From: Pseudeuparius sepicola | Lineage: Eukaryota; Arthropoda; Insecta; Coleoptera; Anthribidae | Reading direction: 5' to 3' | Assembly (NCBI GenBank): GCA_963920635.1 | Contig: OY987298.1 | Span: 21,919,647-21,983,646 of the forward strand | DNA length: 64,000 bases | In this document: positions 44,545 to 54,721 of the stretch, piece after piece | Layout: every line of letters begins with the position of its first letter | How positions within the stretch are numbered: position 1 is the first letter of the stretch | Program-made: the position numbers and the translations under genes | Notes under the pieces: generated by a model | Database searches by the model: none | Told to the model about the DNA's origin: nothing | What the model saw: only the letters and a program-made list of their open reading frames with translations

Positions 44545-46504
44545 AACAGCGCTATACATAGGTTTTTAATATAGTGTATAGAACTTTTTTAATCAAAGTA
44601 TTAATAGTTTAAATTTCATGTAATTTACTACACTCTGTGTATTACTCTGGTAAAAATATAATTTTATATGGTGCTACCAAGTACATTTTTCTCAATTTTT
44701 CACTTATAACTAGTTTTTCTCTCAAATTATATGAGTTAGTATTTATTCTATTTGAATTTATAATTTAATAAGTACTAAGTATATTTTCCACAGGTAACTG
44801 CAAATTAACCATTTTACATTGTTCTTATTTAAAAATATGTTCTCATATACAGGTCAGCTAGCAACTTATTTCTCTTAAAATGAGTTTCAAAAATTGAAAC
44901 ATAATTACACTTCAGAAAATTAAAATTTACTCACATAAAGACCTGTCATTTGCATAAACTTCCAAATTCCCCCAAACTTATGACATAACTCTTAATTCAA
45001 AAGGAATATGTTGTACACTACAGGTGATTTTTGAGGTCTTAATACTGTTATAACGTGGGGAATGGATCTCCCTCTTTGCTGACATGAGGTTTTTTCATAA
45101 CATTCTTTATTTACAACGTCTTATGCTCCAGCGATCTCCCCCAAATCAAATTGTTGATTATATTCAACATAGAAAAAATTTTCAACTCACACATGCCTCT
45201 TATTTATATTGTTAAGAGACATAAAACTTTTTGGAGGAGCTATAATCATATGCATCTCAGGATATAAAAATGCTCGGTAAATAATGGTTTTTGTCAATTC
45301 CTTGGGATAAAGCTCATTCTCAACGAGAAACCTTGAATGCCGAATACAGCTTTTTTCACAGTAGCATTTACTAGCTTAAATGAACTGTAGGTACAGCACT
45401 GCATTTATATATGTTTATACCATATAGAGACTTTAAACAAGCAAGCGTTATCCGAAAACCCGCACTCTGTTTCATTTCTCATAGCAGTGTTCATTTAACT
45501 GTTTTTAATGTGAGCACTGAATTGACCCATCTAAGCTTGTATATGTTTCGAAAGCCGACAAAAACTTTCGATTTAACAGGTCGCTGAAAGTTTCAATTTA
45601 TACAGTTACCCGGAGGCAACGCTATATTTATAAACAAGAAAATACTATTCAGTGAACAACAAAGTAGGAGGCCTTGTAAAAACCTTGATTATGTACCGGG
45701 GCTTTGAATTGTATAATTTTAAAAGTGTAGATTCTGAGTGTTAGACATTTTTTCTCGAAACTATAATAGCTATAAAATAAAACACATTTCAGAGCAACAT
45801 AAAATATTTAGCAATCGTTCGAAGACTGCAAAGCGTTAGGTTTTAAGGTTTGCAACATGTTTTTTGTACAATAACAATACAATGTGCAGTAATTTCGCAA
45901 TATTACCACCAGAGAGTCCCCAGTACTAGTGGATAAAAAAAGCATCATTTTAGTTCAGTTTTGGAGCCTTCATTTTGTTTTTATTTGTATTATTAATATT
46001 TCTGCCTATGGTCATAACTTGAATTATTTAAGATACATATTTAATAATAATTGATAGGTTTTAAAATATAGCCAATAATTCATAAATCATGTACTAGAAT
46101 TTATTTTGTAAATAATTCAAATCCTCTATAGAGAAAAGTTTTATATAGGTTGGTAAATATTTTTAAAAATCAACACTCTGGGTTTCACTAGTTTCTTGGT
46201 TCGGTGGATTGTTACATTATCATTGCTATAAAAGAGCTGTCCTATCGACGCTCAATTTCTACATGTATGTCTTATGCTTTTTCGCAGAAACTAAACTCAT
46301 AATACGTCCAGTCCAGATAGAACTGCTATTAGTATATATGGTTACGATTGTATAGTCATTTGTGCTCCGACTGTTCTCGAGGATAAAAGTTCCCCTGAAT
46401 TATCAAAGTTAAATAATGTGGAGTTGTTAATGTCACAAATTTTCTGAATAGTTATCGCAAAACAGGTTGTTTGAATTTCCTGAAAGAGATAATTCAACGT
46501 AGGA

Positions 46505-46933
46505 ATGGAGACAGTTAAAAATACCGACAACGTGGAGATCAGATTCTTTTTTGGTGGACAAGCAGTAGACAAAATAAGACAAGAAGTTGGAAGAAATGGT
46601 TTTGTAAGAAACATGTTCGAGCAATGGAGTCAAGATAGGAAAATATCATGCTATATATTGTATGTTAATGCTAAGCCTGTTTCATTTGCCCTAATGTCAA
46701 AAATGGATTTTGATCTTTTAAAACAACACACCAACCCAAAAAATCTCAATTTGATTTTTACACATGAAGAATATCGTCGAAAAGGATATGCATCAAGACT
46801 AGTGGATCATCTTAAGAAAAATAATGAATTTACGGCTTTCTGTTATAACACCAATTCAGAACAACTTTTTAAAAAATGTAATTGTATTTGTTACGGAGAA
46901 ATAAATTATAACAATATGTATAGTTACCCTTAA
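46505..46933 (+). CDS. GNAT-family N-acetyltransferase-like protein
   Basis: A 142-aa frame near the right end of the element's central region, starting in AGGAATGG context and ending with a stop that overlaps an AATAAA poly(A) signal (46932-46937). Residues 82-103 read as motif A of GNAT enzymes: a strand (LNLIF) followed by EEYRRKGYASRLVDHL, with R-x-x-G-x-A as the acetyl-CoA pyrophosphate-binding loop. The length and the strand before it (KISCYILYVNAKPVSFALM, about 46-64) fit a small GNAT fold; the C-terminus has NTNSEQLFKKCN, matching the usual late helix. The acceptor substrate is unknown. Acetyltransferases are not core Polinton genes, so this is probably captured cargo. It converges with the gene at 47252-47569. 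Confidence 0.75.
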   Translation: METVKNTDNVEIRFFFGGQAVDKIRQEVGRNGFVRNMFEQWSQDRKISCYILYVNAKPVSFALMSKMDFDLLKQHTNPKNLNLIFTHEEYRRKGYASRLVDHLKKNNEFTAFCYNTNSEQLFKKCNCICYGEINYNNMYSYP

Positions 46934-47251
46934 TAAAATGTTTGCGTTGTTTTTCCTACAAAATTTTATTTGAACCCAACACAACTCATCTCAAAAATTT
47001 GGATTCATTGTCATAATCCTCTATGATACAGTAAAAAATTAGACGACATACGATCTCAGATACATATAAGCATAATAGACATGACAAGAGAAATCTACAT
47101 TTTACACAGGTAACCCCACTCAATTCCTTGTATTTGTTGCTATGGATAATACTTTAAATAAAAGACTTAACTTTTTCAAAAGTGTTTTATTTGCTCACTG
47201 TACACAGCTACTACAAAATTCTACAGTTTTTCCATACCAAACAGAACATTT

Positions 47252-47569
47252 TTATTTTCTTAATTCTAAAGGTAAAAATTGTTGTATGTTGTCTAAGTAG
47301 ATTCCCAAATCATATTTTAATAATAAGTTACACAGTTGTTTTATAGAAATATTCCCATCTAGGTAACTTCTGCAGGCTGTTAACCCATTTTTATATTTTT
47401 CATAATGTTGACGATGTGATTCTATATCGTCATGCACTCTTTGGGTTAACTCTAGTAGGGCATCTATAGTACAAGCTTGTAGTTCATCTCTTAGAATCTG
47501 AATACTTGAAGCTAAATCAGTCGGGTTTGTCCATCTTTTTACATTGGTAATATAAAGCTGTTCAAACAT
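47252..47569 (-). CDS. 105-aa helical protein of unknown function
   Basis: A complete minus-strand frame with a TATA-like GTATAAAA upstream (about 47625-47632) and, downstream, AATAAA on the minus strand near 47187. The sequence is predicted to be nearly all helical and soluble: leucine/isoleucine heptad-like spacing at 24-50 (IQILRDELQ...ALLELTQRVHDDIE), a charged HRQHYEKYK stretch, then ISIKQLCNLLLKYDLGIYL. I do not recognise a family. It lies about 220 bp inside the right arm boundary and is present once only. It could be a coiled-coil partner or structural protein; that is speculation. Confidence 0.6.
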   Translation of the reverse strand: MFEQLYITNVKRWTNPTDLASSIQILRDELQACTIDALLELTQRVHDDIESHRQHYEKYKNGLTACRSYLDGNISIKQLCNLLLKYDLGIYLDNIQQFLPLELRK

Positions 47570-50500
47570 GTTGCTATGTTAAAGACGGATGGCTTTCTAA
47601 TTTAATTTACTAAAAACGGGTTAGTTTTATACTTCTCTCAATTTTCACCGTAAAAGTTATAAAATTCTGTGTAGTTGGGTCATCGTCCACCAGTTGTTAT
47701 TTTTAATCATTAAATCGTATAATATAATGGCTATGTACATCAGGCAAAATTATCTCTACCCTGTCACGGAAGATGGTCGTTTCTAAGAGTTTCGAAACCA
47801 AAATGGGTATTTAGGACTGATAAAGATTCAAGTAACCACCTCTAGGTCACAGTAGAAATTTTGTGAAAATAAAAAACAGTGAGCTATTTTACGATGAATA
47901 GGTAAAAACTTTTTAACTTTTGTGTTTTATTCAATCAACCAAAGGCAAAAACTGTTCCATATGTCACGAGCCATTTCTTTTAAAAAACTGAGAGAAAAAA
48001 CTTTTTGTAAAACGAGGATGTATTAATTATGATTCAAATATAGCACTAATAAAGTCAAAACCTTTTTTCAGAAAATAACGTCCATCAACTTGAGATGTAT
48101 TATATAATTGGTTATTTTAGTACTTCATACTTCAACACTTTAAATTTCTTGTCACCAATTAACACAGTATGTATTTTACTCTATAATGGAATCATATTTC
48201 GTACTTAATTTTTAAATTTCATCAATTCTGAACATGTTTCATGATTGCTCTCTTATGAGTAAAGTTCAAATTACGGTGACCACATCGGTATATAAGGCGC
48301 ATGAATTATTCTGAATTGGAATGTGTCATATATCAATGTTTAGGTAGATTTCATATATTATTACCCCTGTTTGTTGAGCTAAGGCGGCCCAATGAATGGG
48401 CGCGTGTATAGGAAGTTATTTACCAATGCTTTAAACTTTTCTTACTTAAGGTAAGTTGTCGTCACTTATATAAACATTTTTTGTTCCATCAACATTCAAA
48501 TCTTAACAGTTCTGAGTTTTAAATAAAGTTTGTACCTAAAAGCATAAATATTTTAAAGTGGTTTAAATTGATGATTCACAAAGTGTCGCGATTGAACTCT
48601 CTCGGTTATTCATAATCATTCTGAGATGTGAATAGCTTACAAAATAAAAAGAAATGCACCGCGAGATATAAGGTCGACCGCACATAATTTGGGTCCGCCT
48701 GCCTTCCGAGCGCAAATGTATATAGCCTGTATAAACAAACATATTATGAGATCTTTTGTCGGTACACCGATGTTGGGATGGTACCAGCCAAAATGGAAGT
48801 TGGCTCACTGAATGGTGCTATAGAAATGAACTTGATAAATTTTCCAACGCTGACACATTAACAGCAACAATTTATGTTGTCCAGCAACGGTTTTGCAATG
48901 ATTGCAATGTGAGGACTTTGCATATCACGCGGATAATTATGCCACCCAAAATTCCTTGAGGAGGTCCTATGTAACCCAAGAATAAAACAAACACTCGTTC
49001 AGGTTCCGTATGGGTCGTTTACTTTAGCATTTTCACATGTAAATATTTAGCCTTTGCCGCAGGTCCACTTGCTTTAATTTGCCACCAACTATACATATAA
49101 ACTTATCATCGATACCAGCGCGGGATATAAACAACTCTAATAGGAGTTACTTCAATTCAGACTTTCAGATCTTTGCCGCGACAGATCGATGTGAGTCATA
49201 CAGTGGGATGTGTCTCAGAGCCTATGTTATGCATATCACATTTAGGAGTTGTTGCTACGTTTCTGTTTTTGATAGCTGTCGTATTATGTATATACTGTAG
49301 CGTTCGTTAAACAATTCTAAGAAGTTTTAATTAGACTAACTTCCTTTTAAGATAAGCGGTAAGTTTCAATTCGTAATAAAGCACAACAGTGCTACAGGCT
49401 TTTAAACAGTTACAAATTCTTCTTGTAAATAATGAATAAAAGATTCAATAATTGTTTCAATCTATTACAATATTCGTATGTTGATATGGGGGCGTTGAAA
49501 GCATGTTAATGCTAATAAAACACCAAACAAGTTTATTCAAGATGATTTTAATATTCTAGTCCTTTATTAAACCGGACAAACGAATCTTTGTGGACAGACA
49601 CCCCATCGTTGGTTTCGCAGGCACACCTACGTTGTCATTGGCTCACCTCCCGTTTGTGTAATTAATAAATATGTTTGGTGATTGTTTTTTATGCTAGAAC
49701 ATTACTACAAAAATTTTTATTGCAGATCCGCTTTAATTCAGACGTTTAAAGCACTCGCACGTAACCCGCAAATATTTAAATTGATATAAATTACACTGAT
49801 TAGTCATAAGTGCCGCGAACTCTCGGTTATTCATATACAGAGACTGTTGCTTTAATTCAAGCTATATAATAACAAAATATAAGCTATGTGAGTCACTCAG
49901 ATATTATGAGTTTATAAAATATAATGCTGTGTATGATTAAACAAGGCTTCGCTTTGACGCTAGTTAATTAAAATATCAGCCGGGACACATGATGTCATTC
50001 GGGTCCGCCTGCCTACCGAACACCGAGATATAAGTTTGGCCGGGGGATCGAGTGGAGATGTTTATAACTTGTTTAAATAAACACATTATTAGATCTTATG
50101 CCGGCGCACCGATTAAGGTTGACATTGGGAGGCTTACCTACTTAATAAGCGCTACAGAAATGGACTTGAAGTTATATTAACCAACATCGAAACATTAAGA
50201 TTTTCCTTAACAGCAACAATTTATGTTGTCCAGCAACGGTTTTTACAAGGTTGAGATTGAAATGCGAGGACTTTGCATATCACGCGGATAATTACCGTTG
50301 TTTAATTTACAGCAAGTAAAGATAGAATGAGGTTTGAAATATTCTGTGAGTCATTATCCCATGCCGCGAGAACGTCGGCCGAGGTCGTCCTATAATTGTT
50401 TGGATATGCGCCGGTGTGGTCGATACTATAGAGCTACATGCTACACCGCGTGGATCATTATGCTACCAGTTTTGTTTTAGTTTGGAATTCAGATAATTCG

Positions 50501-50823
50501 TTTTATTTACCAGTTTCGATGCATTGACATAATACTGGGTCCTTTATTAAAAGAATTAGAAGATATTTTCTACAGTAATTCTGGAACCCTTGTGGGTCCT
50601 CAGTTTTAGGAACCTTACAGATTTTTCTACAGATTAAAACACAAATTAGCAAGAGTTTTTATTTTGATTGTAGACTCTCACATATTATTGAATTATGGAT
50701 CGCTTGATCCAGTTGTGAGTCATACCGTTGTCATAGCAAATAAAAATTTGGAAATCGAATTATTTGTTTTATTTACAACATAACACTGTGTCCATTTCCT
50801 TGAGATTTTCTAATTCTAGAATC

Positions 50824-50936
50824 ATCCCTCAGTTTTTTTAAGGGCCCTCAGTTTTTTTAAGGGCCCTCAGTTTTTTTAAGGGCCTTCAGTTTTTTTTAAG
50901 GGCCCTCAGTTTTTTTAAGGGCCCTCTGTTTTAGGG
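50824..50936. repeat. GGGCCC-cored short tandem repeat, right arm
   Basis: Mirror of 34341-34445: about six AGTTTTTTTAAGGGCCCTC units with the same single-base A/T-run variation, including the GGCCTT variant unit. Confidence 0.85.
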
Positions 50937-51127
50937 ACCTTGGATTCACATGATTTTACAGATTAAAACGCAAATTCCAAGACTATTTGAAGTAGACATT
51001 CTATTCCTTTATTAAGTATTTTTTATGACTAAAACAAGATTATAACACAAATTACTATTTGAAGAATTCTCCACTTTAATCCCCCACTTTAGTTCCCCAC
51101 TTTAATTCCCCCATGTTACTCCCCATA

Positions 51128-51442
51128 TTAATTTTCCACTATTTCAAACTGATTGGCCTTGTTTTTTCCCATATCCAGTTGTCCTTTGTAAACCAACGCG
51201 TATTTTTCACTGGAAAAATGTTCGAGGCACGGTTTGAACGCCTGTGTCACTCTGTTCGGCAGGAAAACGACACTATCCTCCAACTCCAGCAAAATGGTCT
51301 CCCCGAACGTCGTTTGCACCACCTTGCCCGAGAGAATTTTCATCGGCACGCCTTCATCCAATTCCACTAACTTTACCGTCGGTTTCTGAGACAAGCAACC
51401 AACTTTGTTGATGGTTTCCAAATCCATTTTCCTGCAAGCCAT
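51128..51442 (-). CDS. 104-aa conserved-looking small protein, right-arm copy
   Basis: Encodes exactly the same 104 residues as 33829-34143, in the opposite orientation. Stop, upstream promoter (51460-51487) and AATAAA (minus strand, 51008-51013) are all kept; the base next to the poly(A) signal differs by one substitution from the left copy. The two genes face inward from the two ends of the element, so transcription runs toward the centre from both arms. Confidence 0.82.
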   Translation of the reverse strand: MACRKMDLETINKVGCLSQKPTVKLVELDEGVPMKILSGKVVQTTFGETILLELEDSVVFLPNRVTQAFKPCLEHFSSEKYALVYKGQLDMGKNKANQFEIVEN

Positions 51443-51459
51443 CTTAGCTCAACTCGGCT

Positions 51460-51487
51460 ACTGAAACAGCAAACTCTGTCTTTTATC
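51460..51487 (-). promoter_or_regulatory. Core promoter of the right 104-aa gene
   Basis: Exact mirror of the left promoter: GATAAAA (51481-51487, minus strand) and TCAGT (51460-51464) with the same 25-bp spacing. Confidence 0.6.
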
Positions 51488-51654
51488 AAAGCTAGAGGGG
51501 TGGGGGGGTTCTAGGACTTCCCCGCCCAAATTCTCAGAAGTGTGACACTTCAGTACACTTTGACCTCTAAGCCCCCGCGATTCAACCTTGAGATTCTCGG
51601 AAACCTTGAAGCCTAGCCACGCCCCTTCAATTCCCAGAAACCTTGAAAGTCAAA

Positions 51655-51915
51655 AAAGTTCCTAGAAAACCACTCAACCTAGAATTACAGAAAAAACACT
51701 TGTCAAAAAGTTCCTAAACTACCCGTACATTTCCAGAAAACTAGAAAACCACTCAACCTAGAATTACAGGAAAACACTTGTCAAAAAAGTTCCTAGAAAA
51801 CCACTCAACCTAGAATTACAGAAAAAACACTTGTCAAAAAGTTCCTAAACTACCCGTACATTTCCAGAAAACTAGAAACCACTCAACCTAGAATTACAGA
51901 AAAACGCTTGTCAAA
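51655..51915. repeat. Minisatellite, about 130-bp period, about 2 units
   Basis: Mirror of 33089-33620, with four instead of eight AAACACTTGT-type cores. Copy-number difference shows that the two arms have evolved separately at this block despite near-identity elsewhere. Confidence 0.85.
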
Positions 51916-52280
51916 AAGTTCCTAAACTACCCAGAAACTGCATTTCCAGAAAACTTCCTAGAAATCCACCCAGAAACTACATTTTCAGAAAACTCCCCGA
52001 AATTATACCCTTTTGTTAATTTATTTAATTTTTGTCTATGATTTTAATATTGGTGTGGGCCTCTATTCACAAAAATGTCAAGAATTACCTATTTTATATT
52101 GAATTACGAGACTAAATTACTGTAGTGCATGATTTTCCAAGAATTCCTCATTTTTCAAGAATTCGTGTTTTCAAGAATTCCCATTATTTTCAAGAATACC
52201 CATGATTTTCCTAGAATTTTCTTATTTTTCCTAGAATTTCCCCAGATTTCTCCGAAATTGCTTGATTCTCAGAATTTCTA

Positions 52281-52545
52281 GGGAGCGAGGGGGCGGGGTC
52301 AGGGGGCGGGGCCAAGGGGGCTGGGCCAAGGGGGCTGGGTTAGGTGGGGGCGGGGCCAAGGTGAAGGTCAAGGGGGCGGGGCCAAGGTCAAGGGGGCGGG
52401 GCTTAGAGGTGAAGGTCAAGGGGGGGCGGGGTTAGGTGGGGGGCGGGGCCAAGGGCAAGGTCAGGGGGCGGGGTCAAGGGGGCGGGGTTAGGTGGGGGCG
52501 GGGCCAAGGTCAAGGTCAGGGGCGGGGCTTAGAGGTCAAAGGTCA
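52281..52545. repeat. G-rich short-period repeat block, right arm
   Basis: Mirror of 32458-32729: GGGGGCGGGG, CCAAGG and TTAGGTGGGGG units. The frame 52231-52419 (minus) is a composition artefact. Confidence 0.85.
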
Positions 52546-52574
52546 AAGTGTACTGAAGTGTCGCATATACTACT

Positions 52575-52580
52575 GGTATA
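52575..52580. repeat. 6-bp target-site duplication, right
   Basis: GGTATA immediately after the element's last base; exact copy of 32416-32421. Confidence 0.88.
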
Positions 52581-53600
52581 TAAAGTTGAGATTGATAAAT
52601 TAAACAGATTACGTTTGCGCAAGTATCCGAATGATGTAAAAATGACATTTTGCGTAATATTTTGTTGGGCAAAAATATTAACGGCGTTTTTATTATTTAT
52701 AATTACCTTTAAAATCAAGTATTAACAGTTTGTTCTGAAATTAAACATATTGTTTCGCCGAAAATCGCATTTTAAAGAAATTTTAAGCTGTCTTTGAGAG
52801 CAAAATTATTAACTGGCTGATTTTTGTTAAACTTTGTAAGTGGATACTAAGTCTTGTTAAATTTTTTGAAATTAAACAAAAATTGGTAACGGAAGTATAC
52901 AAATGACAAATGACAGTTATGACCTACATGCGCCCTAAATAAATGTTTAATTTCGCTATATGTGATTTAATATAGTTATATTGTAAAAAGTTAAACAAAA
53001 AACAGTTAATATTTTTGCTTTTCCTAAAGAACTGACAAGTGACAGTTAACCTATATGCGCCGTAAATAAATGTTTAATTTCGCTATATATGATTCAATAT
53101 AGTTATATTGTAAAAAGTTAAACAAACAAAAAAACAGTTATTTTTTAAATATTTTTGCTATAGGTACCAATGAGAAGTGACAGCTGACGTACATGCGGCT
53201 CAGATAAATGTTTAATTTTGTATAAGTTACATTCTATTTTTAAAAGGGAATGATCATCTGCAATAAAAACGTAGTTAATATTTTTGCTTTTGCCGAAATA
53301 GAAACTTATCCGATTTTTATTTCTCTTTGTCGATCTAAATTACTTCCATATTCTTAAAATATTTAATTTCTTAATATATGTTAGCAAGGGAAGTTTTTTA
53401 CCTAAAGAGTCTAAAAAATCCAGTTAACATTTTTGCTCGAAATTTCTAACGAAAGATAAGTGTTTCTTTGAGGTTCCGTTTTTTCAAAATGTTTAATTTT
53501 TGCTTTCTACCAACGTATTTACTTATAACTTTGATATGGTAAAACAAAATTGCAGTTACTATTTTTGTCTAGGTCAAATTCTATTTTCCCTGGCCTATAT
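52581..53600. repeat. Degenerate tandem repeat, about 130-bp period
   Basis: (A/G)ATAAATGTTTAATTT(C/T)G recurs at about 52938, 53068 and 53203, each preceded by TGACAG(T/C) and an (A/C)ATGCG(C/G) segment and followed by ...AGTTAATATTTTTGC. Later, weaker AGTTAA(C/T)ATTTTTGC units continue to about 53565. The left flank of the large element has a similar AATATTAACTGCG at about 32370, so the element may have inserted into this array. Confidence 0.7.
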
Positions 53601-53734
53601 AGAAACATTTCAATCATAAAGCCTCTTTAAATAAAGTTCTTACAGAAGCAGCAGAACAGAAACACTGAAACAACGTTTAAAACGTTTTTTTTTTTCGAAT
53701 AGTAACTTACTATGGCTACTATTATCTACACTTG

Positions 53735-54045
53735 AATCATGTAACTCTAACGCCTGGCGTAAATAAAAGCACGTGTTCCATACTCGAGCGCAAGTGTATT
53801 TATGCGGTTTTATCTTGTTTTCACATGCGCCTACGCCATTTAGACACTGCCATAACTAATTTTATCGATGTTTTGAACTATTTTAATGAAGCCAATAAAT
53901 TTTTTCCGAAATATTTTGACGTTAACAATCATTTAAAAAATAAAATTAAATACAGGTTGTGCCTGAGTGTGGCTCTGGCTAATATTTCAACACCTCGTGC
54001 TCGTGTTTACATCAGGCGTCAGAGTTGTTTGATTTTGGTATAGTT
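53735..54045 (+). repeat. Dispersed repeat, copy B (pair with 1255-1690)
   Basis: Same order of blocks as copy A (AAATAAAAGCACGTGTTC, GCAAGTGTATTTATGCGG, TTTTGAACTATTTTAATGAAG, CCTGAGTGTGG, TCAGAGTT). A 103-codon frame covers it, but copy A breaks that frame, so coding is not supported. Confidence 0.6.
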
Positions 54046-54721
54046 GTAATTATTGTTTACACTGAGAAAAACACAACATTTTAAATCAATGACATCGGTC
54101 TTCCGTTTCACCCTGTATGCAAATGGGACCAAATAGCAGGTGGCGCGGTCGCCAAATTTTCCACAATTTCCATAATTTTCCAACGGCGCCAAGCAGCGTA
54201 CGCGCGCTGATTCGGTTGCCTGTGCGGCACATAGAATAATATAATTTTAACACATAATTAAATATAATGAAGCCGTTCTGAGAAATGCGATTTAACCGTC
54301 GGTAAATTAATTTACATAAAGCTGTGGCCGGTGACGTGGAGCGCGGTTGGCGGAGGTTTTGATTCGCCGCTCCGAGAACGGGTGGCGTATAATAATAAAT
54401 TAGAGCATGCGAACGAAGCGCGAAATATTAATAATTATTTTTGTTACTGGAAACCCGTATGAGATTTTCCATGATTGTTGCTATTCCGTATGCTGCAATA
54501 CAAACGCGTATGCACTACTCACTAGATAGTTAATAAAAATTGTGTGTTACTCTTTTCAAAACAACAATACAAAAGTTGTTCACTACAAAATTACGTATAT
54601 TTGTCTGAACAACTTTTCTCTATCAGCAATAGTTTATTTCGGATAATGTCTCAAAGTTGGCGCAACGTCTCCTGGCACCTCGTATAGGGTCCAAGTACGC
54701 GCGCTGTACGTACCTTTGCCG
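54046..54721. other. Unassigned sequence with a GC-rich patch
   Basis: 54180-54430 alternates GC-rich blocks with the AT-rich segment (54252-54325) that is shared with 27126-27195. No gene recognised. Confidence 0.35.
54252..54325 (+). repeat. Sequence shared with 27126-27195
   Basis: Second site of the CATAATTAAATATAATGAAG ... GTCGGTAAATTAATTT(A/G)CATAAAGC pair. Flanks differ between the two sites. Confidence 0.6.

Larger units (their letters stand above)
37483..46504. other. AT-rich central region of the large element
   Basis: About 9 kb with weak coding signal. Besides the module pair and small ORFs listed separately, frames at 38299-38505 (minus), 40358-40705, 40874-41092 and 42871-43062 (minus) are open but show no recognisable domain or consistent start, and may be chance or decayed genes. 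No polymerase, integrase or ATPase motif is visible. Confidence 0.5.
32422..52574. mobile_element. 20.15-kb Maverick/Polinton-like element with 5-kb TIRs, core genes absent
   Basis: The termini are 5'-AGTAGTATATGCG...CGCATATACTACT-3' with an exact GGTATA duplication on both sides. AG...CT ends, a 6-bp duplication, a length of 15-25 kb and minisatellite-bearing TIRs are the hallmarks of Maverick/Polinton elements. The TIRs (5,061 and 4,784 bp) are unusually long and almost identical. No frame long enough for protein-primed DNA polymerase B, retroviral-type integrase, packaging ATPase or capsid protein exists anywhere inside, so it would depend on proteins supplied in trans. Its gene content is a 104-aa protein in each arm, a GNAT-like protein and a helical 105-aa protein in the centre, and weaker small ORFs. 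Confidence 0.8.
47791..52574. repeat. Right terminal inverted repeat arm (4,784 bp)
   Basis: Mirror of 32422-37482, with the same order of modules, minisatellites and gene. Every stretch I compared by eye differs only by occasional substitutions or small indels (for example one base each near 49198 and 49261). The shorter length is due mainly to fewer minisatellite units at 51655-51915. Confidence 0.93.

Noticed and set aside
37483..47790. Expected Polinton core genes (PolB, integrase, ATPase, protease, capsid)
   Set aside because: No frame exceeds about 142 codons in the centre and none shows the motifs of those families, so they are reported as absent rather than missed.
32422..52574. The inverted arms might be an assembly artefact
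   Set aside because: The exact 6-bp duplication outside both ends, different minisatellite copy numbers and scattered substitutions argue for two real arms, though long-read confirmation is still desirable.
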